A stretch of 64,000 bases of DNA from Puccinia triticina (lineage: Eukaryota > Basidiomycota > Pucciniomycetes > Pucciniales > Pucciniaceae): positions 7,865,501 to 7,929,500 of the forward strand of contig NC_070560.1 of the NCBI RefSeq assembly GCF_026914185.1, written 5' to 3'. Positions 33,785-44,742 of this stretch are shown here, in pieces. Position numbers and translations under genes: made by a program. The notes beneath the pieces were generated by a model. It did not search any database. It was not told the DNA's origin and was given only the letters and a program-made list of their open reading frames with translations. Each line of letters begins with the position of its first letter. The stretch's first letter is position 1.

Positions 33785-35620
33785 ATGTCACCCCTTCCGC
33801 CAACTTCTGTCCAGGTGGGCGATACCACCGTTACTGCCGGCGACCTGCTGGTGGGACAACATCTGCGTCGCGTAATACGACTACCTGAGCCCTCGCGTAC
33901 CCGGGCATGGATTGCGACGATGTTTGAAGCTGATCCGGATGGCGAGATCGAGCAGGTGGCACTCTGGGGCATGTATCGCATGCAGTTCGAACCCCATCAC
34001 GTGGAGGATGCCGTGGCCCCTATTCCACCTTTGGCTGTTGCCACCGACGTGATCACCGTCATGGAAAGCGTATTTAGGCCAGACAGTTACATTGCTGCCG
34101 ACGGACAGAAGAGATATGTCATCAGAGGCCTCAAGTTGAGACCCGCCATCGAACGTGATGCTGTTCTTGTACGTTCACCCAGCCCCAACTCGTCTTTCTT
34201 TCAATTCTTTTTTCAATCACATTTTACTGATAGGAAAAATCAATCTGGCTGGTTTCCATTTAGGATGACATGTTCCGAGCACCTGAGTCTACCACATCCG
34301 TGGCTGCACCTTCGACTCCTCATCAGTTGGCCAACGCTACCAACAGCCTCAATACGGGCAACAGTGCGAATCATCATCAAGTTCATCAAACCCAGCCAGT
34401 CCCCCCACCGCTCCCGGCTGCGCGGTCGGCAGACTTACTCGATGAGACTGACATATTGAAGATCGTTTCCTTTCCGGAACCTTATCGAACGCGTTTATGG
34501 ATCGCCTCGCTCTTTGAACCTGATCCTACGAGCAATCCCGGCCCCGGTGGCGGCGGAGTAGAACAAGTCACCCTTTGGCAACTTTATCAAAAACAACTTA
34601 CACAATATGTTGTCGAGGGCGCCCCCAGCGATAAATTTGTTCCTCCATTGGCTCCCGCTACAGAGGTCATCAAAGCGGTTCAAGATGTCTTTCCTGAAGG
34701 ACGAGTCGTAGTTCGACTAGAAGATGGTAAAACACACTACATGATTATTGGCATCAAACTGCGTCCAAGCAATTTCCGATCCCCTGCCCTTGTTGAGTTT
34801 TGTTCGATCTGATTCTATCCAACTATGAGGACAATGTCCCCTTCACTCTTGTCAAGTTTGCTTACACATTCTCTTCCCCCTTTCACCTCGCCCTGCAGAA
34901 AAATTTGCTCAGTATCACAGCTACCAAGATACCTAACAATACTACCCACAACGGATCAGTCGCAAGTTCACCTCAAACTGATGCTGTGGCTCCACAATTG
35001 ATCTCTAAAGTTGATTCACTCGTCAAAACTGTCGAGGAACTCCAAAGTGTGATTAAGAAGCAAGAATCAACAATCAGACAAGAGCTGTGAGTCAATTGAT
35101 GAATCTATGATCCAGATGGATTCCCTCTCGGCTAGAATCTCCAGCAAGCAGCTCTTTTTTGACAAAACTTAAAATGAATTGATCAATCTGGTTCCTCTTC
35201 CCATTTCTTTTCTTGGGCGATAGTGCGTGGAGCGCCACCAGGCAAATCAACCTTCGCACTTCGGATACCCGCACCTCAGTATTGCGTCCGCTTTCTATTG
35301 CCCCTCCTCAGAGCACGCCAACATTTCCTGTCGATTTCCCGAAGACCGTGGAAGAAGCACAAAATCTCGACCGTAAGTAGGGACTTTCCTATCTGAATCG
35401 AAAAGCATACTGATCAACTGAGTTACATATTTGGCTTATTTTTCTAGATACGCAATGTGTCGCACTTCTAGAAAGATATGGGCAATCTAATCTGATCATT
35501 GAAGGAAACGAGGATAAAACTCGGACTGGGTTATTAGAATTCATTGGTTGTGTCCCCCAAGAGTCGGCTTCAGCTGAAACTCACGCTTCCGTCGGTCCAA
35601 ATGTCAATTCTATGGTTTGA
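33785..35620 (+). CDS. RFX-type winged-helix protein with duplicated domain (RSC9/ARID2-like)
   Basis: Five exons give 473 aa: 33785-34168, 34264-34791, 34899-35086, 35224-35372 and 35448-35620. Two related segments of about 90 residues lie in tandem, each running from PEPxRTRxWIA through EQVxLWxxYxxQ, PxPPLAxATxVI and a final Y-I/M-IRG/IG-LKLRP. The pattern Leu-Trp-x2-Tyr, then a helix, then a wing ending in an RGxKxR-like strand is that of RFX-type winged-helix domains, as in RSC9/ARID2 subunits of SWI/SNF-class remodellers. A linker of about 65 residues rich in Thr, Ser, Asn, Gln and Pro separates them. The C-terminus has a coiled-coil-like segment (ISKVDSLVKTVEELQSVIKKQ). It likely acts in the nucleus. 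The second intron donor, GTTGAG, is unusual. The family call is from motif reading, and the RSC9 identity is only likely. Confidence 0.68.
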
Positions 35621-36680
35621 CCTAAACACAAACCAAATATATATCCAATTTCTCTTCTCCCCTTTTAATTCCTCCAGAAAAAATTTGTATACAGTTGAAT
35701 GGTCTCTCTCTCTCTCTCTCACTCTCTCTTCCCCTTCCTGGTTTGCATGACTTAATTGAGAATAAAATCGTTTGGGGTATCTTAAAAAAGGCAGACAAAA
35801 TGCTTCCTATCAGGTTGTATATGCAAGCTCACAAACTGTCTCTGGCATTTCTATCGTCAGATGTCAAGTTTCTTTCTCTGCAACTACATTATCTAGAGAA
35901 GTAGGGAGAAAGTAGTTCCCTGATAGTGCTTGCTTGCTTCTAGTAGCCCCACCAGCCCGAGAGTAAATCAATGACTGACGCGAAAAAAACTACAAGGCCC
36001 TGACTCCGCAATAAATCCAATTTTGGGAAAATGGCTGGCCGGGCCGGCGGGCCGCCGCAATGCAATATGTGCATGCATAATGCATCCAGAGTGTGGAGTC
36101 TCAAGTCGGGTAAGCCCGGGGGTCCGGGGACAAACTTGCATTTTCGGAAATCCGACATCAGGCGCTTCTATTGGTCCCGTTGGAACACAAGAGTGAAGGA
36201 TGCCCCCCAAAACGCGGTGAGTATCATGTGTTCACATGAGTCAGTTATGAATCAGTGATTGATCATGGCAAATCGACAGGACGGTATTGGTCAAGTTAGT
36301 CTCAACTGCTGGTCAGTTTTCCTTTCCTCGCCCTTCAAGTCAGCCAGCGATGCTCAATGGCTCTTCAAAGGTACCGGATTTTTCTACACAACCACGAAAG
36401 TAAGGACGGCGGAACGAAAGATCGCCCGGATGAAGTACGACCCGCGAGGTATGACTCATCGAGCCTTGTTCTGATTTCCTTGACAATATTTTACCCACGC
36501 TGACTGCCATCCCTCTCATTCGTTTTTTGCCAAACTGGTCAAAATAAACAAATAATGTCAAAGTCAACAAGCATGTTTTGTTTACTGAGCAGAAGATCAA
36601 GTAAAAAGAAAATCGAATAATGCAAATTGTCGTTTGAAAAAAGCTTGGACACCGTTTTGTGTATGCTTTTCCAATGTCAT
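35621..36680. other. Intergenic region with a CT microsatellite; no supported gene
   Basis: A (TC)n run lies at about 35700-35740. A 70-codon open frame at 36259-36474 has no recognisable motif. The interval separates the RFX-like gene from the truncated MITE and the broken deacetylase gene. Confidence 0.5.
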
Positions 36681-36682
36681 GC

Positions 36683-36731
36683 AGCGGTGGGTAGTTACAA
36701 TACGCTACGATAACCGCCGTTATCTGCGTAG
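36683..36731. mobile_element. Truncated left end of the hAT-type MITE
   Basis: Forty-nine bases starting CAGCGGTGGGTAGTTACAAT match the left end of the MITE at 29140 with one change, then stop abruptly at CTGCGTAG. The break point coincides with the end of similarity of the deacetylase-like gene. Only one terminus is present. Confidence 0.85.
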
Positions 36732-37271
36732 AATTTCGGGCTCTGATGAATCCTGGAGCCAATCATAAAATGGGTCGCGCTCTGATTGTTCTCCCTCAAG
36801 AAAGACAACAGCTCAGAAGTCGGTGGCTGGGGGCCGTCATCGAAAGAAATCCCCATCTCCCCCTGAGGCGCGGTTACGATACTGCAGTATGGGTAGAAAA
36901 TTTCAACTTCATTCCTTCGAGTGTATATTGCAGATGAAACATCGAAACTCACTCTCTGGGGGAAGTACATTTAGAAACCGTCCAGCTGCAAACTTTCCTG
37001 GGGTTCGAGACTGTTGAATCGGAGTAAAAGGGGTACTCGGCAGCTCCGTTGTTTAAAATCGAAGGCCTCATGGAAGGAATAAGGCCTCGAGATTTAGCTC
37101 TTTGATAGCGTTTGACCCAAGCAGAGAGTGGTTTTGGTCCTGGCTCGTCTTCCGGTGGGTAAGAGAAATTATTGATGCTGCCTTCGTGATGCCGCGCCAA
37201 AGATGGCTCAAACTTAGCACAAGAAGGTGAGCCAAGTAGTCTCGGAATACACGCCAACGCAGCTAGGATGA
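36731..37271 (-). pseudogene. Chitin deacetylase-like gene, 5' part only
   Basis: On the minus strand a hydrophobic leader (VIILAALACIPRLLG, near 37270-37225) is followed by a Pro/Ser-rich spacer and a Cys-rich step (KVCSWTVSKCTSPRE). After a GTGAGT donor near 36960 comes GEMGISFDDGPQPPTSELL. The Phe-Asp-Asp-Gly-Pro is the first NodB motif of polysaccharide deacetylases, where the Asp pair serves catalysis and metal binding. Such enzymes deacetylate chitin in fungal walls. No in-frame ATG precedes the leader after the nearest stop. The frame ends at the MITE fragment at 36731, so the catalytic His motifs are missing. The intron would be only about 38 bases, which is odd and adds to the view that this is a remnant. 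Confidence 0.6.
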
Positions 37272-37289
37272 TAACATCCCGGGTTCGTG

Positions 37290-38143
37290 ATCTCTATAAA
37301 AATTCTGGATCCCAATATTATTCAGGATGGGGGGACAATGTCAGAGTACCGTTACCTTCGCCTTCGTGATACCCAAGCTTTAGGCACAAAAGAGAATCGT
37401 GTTTTATGTCCAAAACTCTCCTTCGATCAATCTAGTTTCATGTCTTCTGGGATGACGGGTGACGGAAAATAGCATTACTCAGGCTGTGATGGAGTGTGAA
37501 CATGCAGCTTCTTGGTCTCGGATTGTCGGGCATGTTGGCGTATGTTTGAGCTCACGATTGATATGCTTCAAAGGATGGAAGAAGAGCCATCTGCTGAAAC
37601 TTGAGGACATTGCGAGGGAAAGGCACGTGTAGTGACGTTAAGGCTTTTCCTTTGCCTCTGGGCCGAAAAAAGAACCACCTTTTTTATGCTGCACGCAACG
37701 CATTAGGGGTCCAAGCCGTCTCCGCTTGTTCCTCTCTTGCACACTTTTCCGGGCAGGACTCCGCAGCATATGAGGCCACGGAGTCCTGACCGTAGATCCA
37801 GTGGTTCCTACTTTACGTAGGTTTTCACCGGGATCGGTGTTTCGGTCTCGGATGAGAGATCCCTTGAAACCTTCCCGGTTTCATCAATCACAAAGAGCGG
37901 CCGGGCTATGAGTCAGCCTCCTGAGCCGGGGATTGGTGATCTAAAAAAGGGGTCTCTCCTCCAGGGGCAAGGAGGAAAACAAAGGGCCGCTGTAATGACA
38001 GCGGTGAGAAAGGGGGGATAGTGCTACACCACTAACTCAGGGAGAAGCCTGAGCCTACGTGAGCCCCCCAACTTCGACCCTTAGATTCCTCTAGACCACA
38101 AACGTACTCAATAAAAGAAGAAAACAGAGACATTAATTATGTC
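37290..38143. other. No supported gene
   Basis: Mixed sequence with short open frames only. The last 200 bases (CGGTGAGAAAGGGGGGATAGTGC, then ACGTACTCAATAAAAGAAG) resemble a polypurine tract and an LTR-type tail, but no partner repeat is in the window. Confidence 0.35.
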
Positions 38144-39725
38144 AGTAGTGAATTCTGAATGGCATGATACTCCAAAGTGAGGGTGGAAAACCCTTGGTTT
38201 CACTTCTGAGTAGTTGCTCACATGGTGACATAAATTTGACACTCCTACCTTGTAAAGGATGTACAATGGAGAGAAACTGGGAAGTAAATTCTGGATAGGC
38301 TTGGGAGGTATTATCAGTTAAACAGAAAAACACACCATGTGATGCAGGTGGACAGCCAAAACTTTGCCCCAATCCCCACATGAGAGTAGACTGGGAGTAT
38401 GATCCATTCAACATCACATCCAGCCTGCAGTTTGTAATGAGTTCAGCATCAGCACAGTCATTACTTGCTCCTGGGAGCACCACCAACATTCAACTGACAT
38501 CCAACCCAGAGCCTGACAAAATTACGGTCTGGCACTCTCTAGAGAGTGCCACACTTTCCCCCCTGGTGACCCCAGTGTTTTTGTGGTAAGTAGGTTGGCA
38601 CACCAAGAAATTGGGGTTCTCCAGAAGTAGAGATGGCCCCTGTGAACCCGGGTACCCGCCAGCTTTTTTGCCAAAAGTTTGACACCCGCACCCACACCCG
38701 CACCACCTGGGGCAGTCAGAGCGGGTACCTGCCCCTCAAAATCTACCGGAGGGAATATTCCTTCCAGTTGAAGAGGTTTTCAACCTCTTCAACTGGAAGG
38801 AACCCTTCCGCTTGAAGAGGTTTTGTAACCTCTTTGACTGGAAAGGCCTTCCAGTTGAAGAGGTTACAAAACCTCTTTGACCAGCGGGTACCCGCTCTTG
38901 TTTGGGCAGGTGGTGGCTGCCACAACAACCGGAAGGACTGGGAAGGCCTTCCTTCCGGTCAAAGAGGTTCTGTAACCCTTTTGACCAGAAGGATTCCTTC
39001 CAGTCAAAGAGGTTTTGTAACCTCTTCAAAGGCCTTCCAGTCAAAGAGGTTACAAAACCTCTTCAAGCGGAAGGATTCCTTCGACCAGTCAAAGAGGTTT
39101 TGCAACCTCTTCAACTGGAAGGAATATTCCTTCTGGTAGATTTTGAGGGGCAGGTACCCGCTCTGACTGCCCCAGGTGGTGCGGGTGTCCAACCTTTGGC
39201 AAAAAAGCTGGTGGGTACCCGGGTTCACAGGGGCCATCTCTACTTCTGGAGAACCCCAATTTCTTGGTATGCCAACCTACTTACCCCAAAAACACTGGGG
39301 TCACCAGGGGGGAAAGTGTGGCACTCTCTAGAAACCGTAATTTTGTCAGGCTCTGGGTTAGATGTCAGTTGAATGTTGGTGGTGCTCCCAGGAGCAAGTA
39401 ATGGCTATGCTGATTCTGAACTCATTACAAACTGCAGGCTGGATGTGATGTTGAATGGATCATACTCCCAGTCTAATCTCATGTGGGGATTGGGGCAAAG
39501 TTTTGGCTGTCCACCTGCATCACATGGTGTGTTTTTCTGTTTAACTGATAATACCTCCCAAGCCTATCCAGAATTTACTTCCCAGTTTCTCTCCATTGTA
39601 CATCCTTTACAAGGTAGGAGTGTCAAATTTATGTCACCATGTGAGCAACTACTCAGAAGTGAAACCCAGGGTTTTCCACCCTCACTTTGGAGTATCATGC
39701 CATTCAGAATTCATTACTTCACTGA
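38144..39725. mobile_element. 1.6-kb foldback palindrome
   Basis: The outer arms (about 38144-38635 and 39235-39725) are near-identical in inverted orientation. The inner part (38640-39230) is also roughly symmetrical, with GGTACCCG words and AGAGGTT...AACCTCT hairpins around a centre near 38920. Each arm carries the same outward-reading open frame of about 110 codons (38142-38489 minus, 39373 onward plus). Because it is duplicated by the palindrome and lacks known motifs, I do not call it a gene. A 22-bp perfect palindrome with arm TGGCACTCTCT sits at 38530-38551. Confidence 0.88.
38745..39135. repeat. AGAGGTTNNNNAACCTCT hairpin units at the foldback centre
   Basis: Units of the form CTTCCAGTTGAAGAGGTT, short loop, AACCTCTTCAACTGGAAGG recur about eight times with variants (GTCAAAGAGG, GCTTGAAGAGG). 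Each is self-complementary. They form the core of the large palindrome. Confidence 0.85.
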
Positions 39726-39969
39726 ATGCATGTTGCTGGTAAAATTTGTGTTGGCTTGTAAAGCCCGCCCATACTGCGGTCTCCACAAAGGTTTCACATT
39801 ACATTTCACTCATTCATCATCCACTGCATACTTAGGCAGATTTGTCCCCTCCTCAATCTAGCTTGGCAGAGAATTTAATCTCTCTGCCAACACTAGGTCA
39901 GCCTTGTTTCCAATTATGTTTTCTTCCCTTTCTTCCTAGTTTTAAGAAGTATTATCACAGGAGTTCCGG

Positions 39970-40270
39970 GCATTGGAGGGAGTTAAAAATCCCCTTAATG
40001 ACTGGTACAGGCCCAGCTGGTCATTGAAGGGAGTTAAATACCTGCTCAATGTCCCGCTTTGCCAGTCACCAGGAGGAGTTGTAACTCCCCTAAATGACCA
40101 GTACTGGCTGCCCATCAATGGAAGTCAACTCCGCTTGATGACCAGCGTTACCAGTTGTCAGAAGGAGTGACAACTCCCCTTGATAACCGGTACTGGTGGT
40201 CATTGAAGGGAGTGACAACTCCTCACAATGACCAGTCAGTACAGGTAATCGAGGGTAGTAACTTGCCTCA
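39970..40270. repeat. GACCGG-type hairpin block, left part
   Basis: Diverged units of AATGACCAG/GTACTGG.../GGTCATTGAAGGGAGT. The block is interrupted by the solo LTR at 40275-41151 and continues at 41152. The sequence on the two sides of the LTR joins to match the internal phrase GACTAGTAAAGCTG seen again near 41286. Confidence 0.75.
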
Positions 40271-40274
40271 ACGA

Positions 40275-41151
40275 TGTGGTGATTTATATAGGCAAGCGTG
40301 GTAGAATGTCCACTCGGGGATAGCGCGGGCGGGAATGCACAGAGCGGCTCAGGCAGAGTGCATTCAGGTGACATAAGCACTGAGGATGATGTCAGGAGAG
40401 CGCGCTAAGAAAGCTTACGTAAAGTCACGCGTGGACCGGAAATGCACAGATTGCGGATCACAGATTGTGGATTGGGTATCCGGATTGGAGCGGAAAAGAC
40501 AGGGCTGGACTGCGGCGTATTACACACATGGACTGGTAGCCGCGGCGCCTCAGCGGGTGAGCCACCACAGCCAAAGCGGGTTCCACCAGCGGGTGGAACC
40601 GGGGTGGAGGCAGTGACAAGAGACCGACTGGCGGGGGCTAGACAGAGGACGGTGAGAGATCAAGCGTTGGAGAGGAGCAGAGTCTGGGAAAGTGACGTGC
40701 GGAATAGCGGGCGGAGCTGGGGGGACTAGTGCGGGAAAGTGTCAGGCGTGCGGGATTGGGTGGGAACGGCGATGAGCGTGGAGGGAAGGACGGGAAACGG
40801 GGGCTCATGGATTTCTCTTCCTTCCTCATCCTATTATCCTATCATCTTACGGATTACTCAGTATTGTACTTACACTTACGGACGTACTAAGAGTTATTAG
40901 GAGACTATTTGTGACCTTATCTTATTTTCACAAGTATTTGCGGATTCTGTGCCTACGAAGTGTGGAGCTTTATTCACTTGCGGATTATTACGCTATAGTA
41001 TAGATCAGGCTCAGAGAGGAGCGCTGAAGGCTAGCGGATAGTAGCAGTGCGGAGCCAAGTAACCAACAACCACACAGCCCGGAAACTAATATATTCTTGA
41101 AGGAGGCAGTCAGCGGACATTTCCACCAACTAACCAGCTTTCATTCTCACA
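40275..41151 (+). mobile_element. Solo LTR, intact copy
   Basis: Starts TGTGGTGATTTATATAGGC and ends TTTCATTCTCACA, 877 bases, flanked by ACGA on both sides (40271-40274 and 41152-41155). It is the same family as the hAT-split copy at 23176-27973, in the opposite orientation. No retrotransposon genes remain beside it. Its insertion in a GACCGG block dates it as younger than that block. Confidence 0.9.
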
Positions 41152-41640
41152 ACGACTAGTAAAGCTGCTCACCAAGTGGAGTTGTAACTCCCTTCAATGA
41201 CCAGCTGTACCAGTCACTGAGGGGAGTTTCAACTTCCCCTGATGACCGGTACTGACTGGTCATCATAGTTACAACTCCTGCTGATGACTAGTAAAGCTGG
41301 GTCATCAATGTGGAGTTGTAACTCCCTTCAATGACCACCTGTACTGGTCATCAAGGGGAGTTGTAACTACCCTCAATGGCCAGTCAATCCTGGTCATTGG
41401 GGGGAGTTACAACTCCTGCCAACGACCGGTACAGCTAGGTCATGGAGAGGAGTTGCAACTCTCCTCAATGACCGGTACAGGTGGTCATTGAAGGGAGTTA
41501 CAACTCCGCATTGATGACCCAGCTGTACTGGTCATCGAGGGGATGGAACTCTCCTCAATGAATGGTACAGGTGGTCATCAAGAAGAGATACAACTCCCCT
41601 TGATGACCTGTACTTTACAGGGGACTGTCCACCCTGACGT
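41152..41640. repeat. GACCGG-type hairpin block, right part
   Basis: About eight units of CCCTTCAATGACC...GGTCAT(T/C)GAGGGGAGTT with GTAACTCC linkers. Continuation of the block at 39970. Confidence 0.8.
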
Positions 41641-42479
41641 TTGGCCGAACATCAGGGTAGACATGTCACACAAGTGACAGTTCATCACCACCTAGGTGAT
41701 GTAATTCTCTACAATGACCGCTACATCTGGCCATCAAGAGGAGACACAACTCCCCTCATTGAACTTTACTTTGCAGGGGAGTTTCCACCCTGATGTTTGG
41801 CCAAAAATCATGGTGGAAATGTCACACAGAGGAATTCCCTCTTCGCAGGCTGGCATACATATACCAGCTTGCCAAGAGGGATCACTCTCAGCAGGCTGGT
41901 ATACATATAAAAGCCCACCAAGGGGGATCTGAGATTTCATGACATGGATTTTATTGAATCTTGGGCTTTATGAGGTTCAATTAAACCTCCATGAAATTAA
42001 AAACTGTGCACTGGAACAGGCAGGATTTACAACTTGGGCTCTTGCTGCACTTATCCGGCTAGAATTTGGGATCTGCTGTGATATTATTCTATAGAAGAAT
42101 GATGGTTGTCTCATCCACAAGCTGTTACAGTAACCCATGATGTGAGCCCAGAGCCAACTGAGCTATCAAATATGATTCAAGTTGAGCTGCACTCAAGTCA
42201 TAAATTGGTCACCACCCCACTCACCGTATTAAGCTAGAGATGAGATCAGCTTTAGTCAGACACAACATCAACATTGGCTGAAGCTTGAATTGCACACTCT
42301 ACACAGTTGACATCTAGCAGGGTTCCAGAAAGAAATTACCGTCTGGCACTCTCTAGAGAGTGCCACACTTTCCCCCCTGGTGGATGCAGGTAGTAAAACT
42401 CCAAGACTCCTTCAATTTCTGGGGTGAAATTCAATTTACACCAAAGAAATGGTGTACATGAGTAGCGCACCCCATCAAG
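41641..42479. other. Non-coding repeat-derived sequence
   Basis: CCACCCTGACGTTTGGCC-type sequence occurs twice (about 41630 and 41785), and GCTGGTATACATATA with its inverted partner lies near 41850-41910. A second copy of the palindrome with arm TGGCACTCTCT is at 42344-42365, with the same flank (CACACTTTCCCCCCTGGTG) as the copy at 38530. No gene is supported. Confidence 0.55.
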
Positions 42480-43255
42480 GGGAGTTACTCCCCCACCCAA
42501 CCACCCGGCTTGTAGACCGGCCCACATTGGTCATTGAGGGGAGTAGCACCACTTGATAAGCAACACAGACCGGTCATCAAGGGTGCTACTCCAATGACCG
42601 GCACACATTGGTCATCAAGGGTGCTACTCCCCTTGATGACCGGCACACATTGGTCATCGAGGGGAGTAGCACCCCTCAATGACAAACACAGACCGGTCAT
42701 CAAGGGTGCTACTCCCCTTGATGACTGCCAGATGGTTCATTGAGGGGAGTAGCACCTCACCTCAATGACCAACAGACCGGTTGGTCATTGAGGGGGGGGC
42801 CCTCAATGACCGGCACAATCATTCATCAATGGGAGTAGCACCTCCCCTTGATGAGGGGTTGCTACTCCCCTCAATGAGGGGTTACTACTCCCCTCAATGA
42901 ACAATTGTGCCTTGTGCCGGTCATTGAGAGGAGTAGCACCCTATTCAATGACTGGTCTGTGTTGGTCATTGAGGGGTGCTACTCCCCTCAATGACAGATG
43001 TGTGCCGGTCATCCAGGGTGCTACTCCTCTCAATGACCGGCATAGATCATTAATTGAGGAAAGTAGCACCCCCCTCAATGACCGGTCTGTGTTGGTCATC
43101 ACGAGGAGGTGCTACTCCCCTCAATGAACAATCTATGCCCGTCATCAAGGGGAGTAGCAACCTTGATGACCGGTCTGTGTTGGTCATTGAGGGGGGTGCT
43201 ACTCCCCTCAATGACTGATCCGTGCTGGTCATCAAGGAGAGTAGCACCCCCCTCT
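42480..43255. repeat. Large GACCGG hairpin block
   Basis: About fifteen units alternate CCTCAATGACCGG and CCGGTCATTGAGGGGAGTAGCACC, so nearly every 50-60 bases can form a hairpin. GGTGCTACTCCCC is the linker. Frames through the block encode nonsense such as repeated PLNDRHRPVI. Confidence 0.88.
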
Positions 43256-44742
43256 GTCAAGATTCAGGCTCCACCCCTGAACAAAGGAAGCGCAAGGCAT
43301 TGAACCCTAACCCCGCAAGGGGGATCGGTGAGTCGGCGCGACCCACAGGCTCATGCATATGCATGCAGCTCCCAGGCAGATGGTTCAAGCTTAATGCTGA
43401 AACCCTGCTCCTCTTCCTTTCAGCCACGTCAGCAATAGACGAAGTGCCCAAGCGACCCAAGCAGACCCAAATACCAATCAGGTAAGCAGGAACGCTGGGT
43501 TCGTCTCAGCTAGGACAGTTAGACTGACAGGATCTTCATTCCTGATACAGCACATTAACGTCCAACACCAGCGCAGACCGGAACGGTTCCAGACTCAGCG
43601 ACAGGATTACTTATCACTCCAAAGGAGGTAAGTCCTGCGCTGCAGTTCCTAAACTAGAGTTGTCAGAGGCTGACTGTCGGCTTTCGTGCATAGCAGAAAC
43701 CGACAGCTCCCGCAATCTCCTAGCTTGGATCGGCTAGTGTTGAGCGCAACGCCGCCCGTGTCCATGTAAGAGAGAATCTTTCTCTTATCAGCTTCGTCAC
43801 CAGAAGTCCCAGCACTGACGCTGAGCGCAGTTGCCACTTGTCCTATCAGACGTACTCGTCACCATCGCCACTGCGTGACCTTAGCTGCTTAGCAGTCATT
43901 TCCTTCTTATCATCTCTACCGAGGACGGCCACCGATCCGCTCTTAGGTACAATCTTGTTTTTGTCTCTTATCATGTCTCTGTGTTTGACAGATAGACCAG
44001 ATTATCTAAAGCAATAAAAACGCTCTTAGTTGTGTGAATTCTTTCACCTCAGTGACCGGTCTGTGTTGGTCATTGAGAGGAGGTGCTATTCCCCTCAATG
44101 ACCAATGTGTGCCGGTCTATGCCAGTCAGGGGTGTGGCACCCCAGAAACATCTGGGGTGGCTCACCCCTTTCACAGGGTAACATATTGGAGCGCGGAGGG
44201 TTTGCACCCCAGTATGATGGGGTGTTGTGGCTGTGTACACCATAGATTTCACCAGTTTTGGGGTACCTGTGGCTCACTCCAAATTACATGGGGTGCGCAA
44301 AAGTACACCCCAAGTGGTTGGGGTACATTTCAGCAGTACCCCTTTTTGGTGTACATGAAGTAATTGTTTGGGGTGCATTTAGGCTGACCCAAAATACAAA
44401 TCCGTTGGACCTTTGTGGATGTTGGGAGGGAAATTCTGTTAAATGGGCTCAAATGCAAGCAGGCTCAAGATTAAAGGGAAAATAAACATCATGAGCGGCT
44501 AAAGTGAGTGTGTGATGGTGTATTACCACTGCTATGACGACCTGTCCCTGTGCACTGTCCCTAGGAGGAGAGCCGGTGTGGACCCACCAGATCGACAGCC
44601 TTCTTCAATCGGAGTCTTCGCATTGGGGACCGAGTCACCGACACACCTTCATGACCATCAACCAACTCACCAACAACCCCCAGTCGACTTAAAGAACTAT
44701 CCAATCAAAAAACCGACACTTTCTCAAAATCAGAACACCAGC
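43256..44742. other. Retroelement-like and GGGGTACC-type repeat sequence; no supported gene
   Basis: From 43256 to 44040 mixed sequence ends with CAATAAAAACGCTC, an LTR or poly(A)-signal-like tail. A small GACCGG block follows at 44045-44125. Then 44126-44400 is filled with GGGGTG, CACCCC and GGGGTAC words in both orientations. The last 250 bases probably contain the promoter and leader of the GDI gene. Confidence 0.45.

Noticed and set aside
38142..39861. Open frames of 115 and 162 codons with similar products
   Set aside because: The same sequence is duplicated by the palindrome arms; there is no recognisable motif and no evidence of function.
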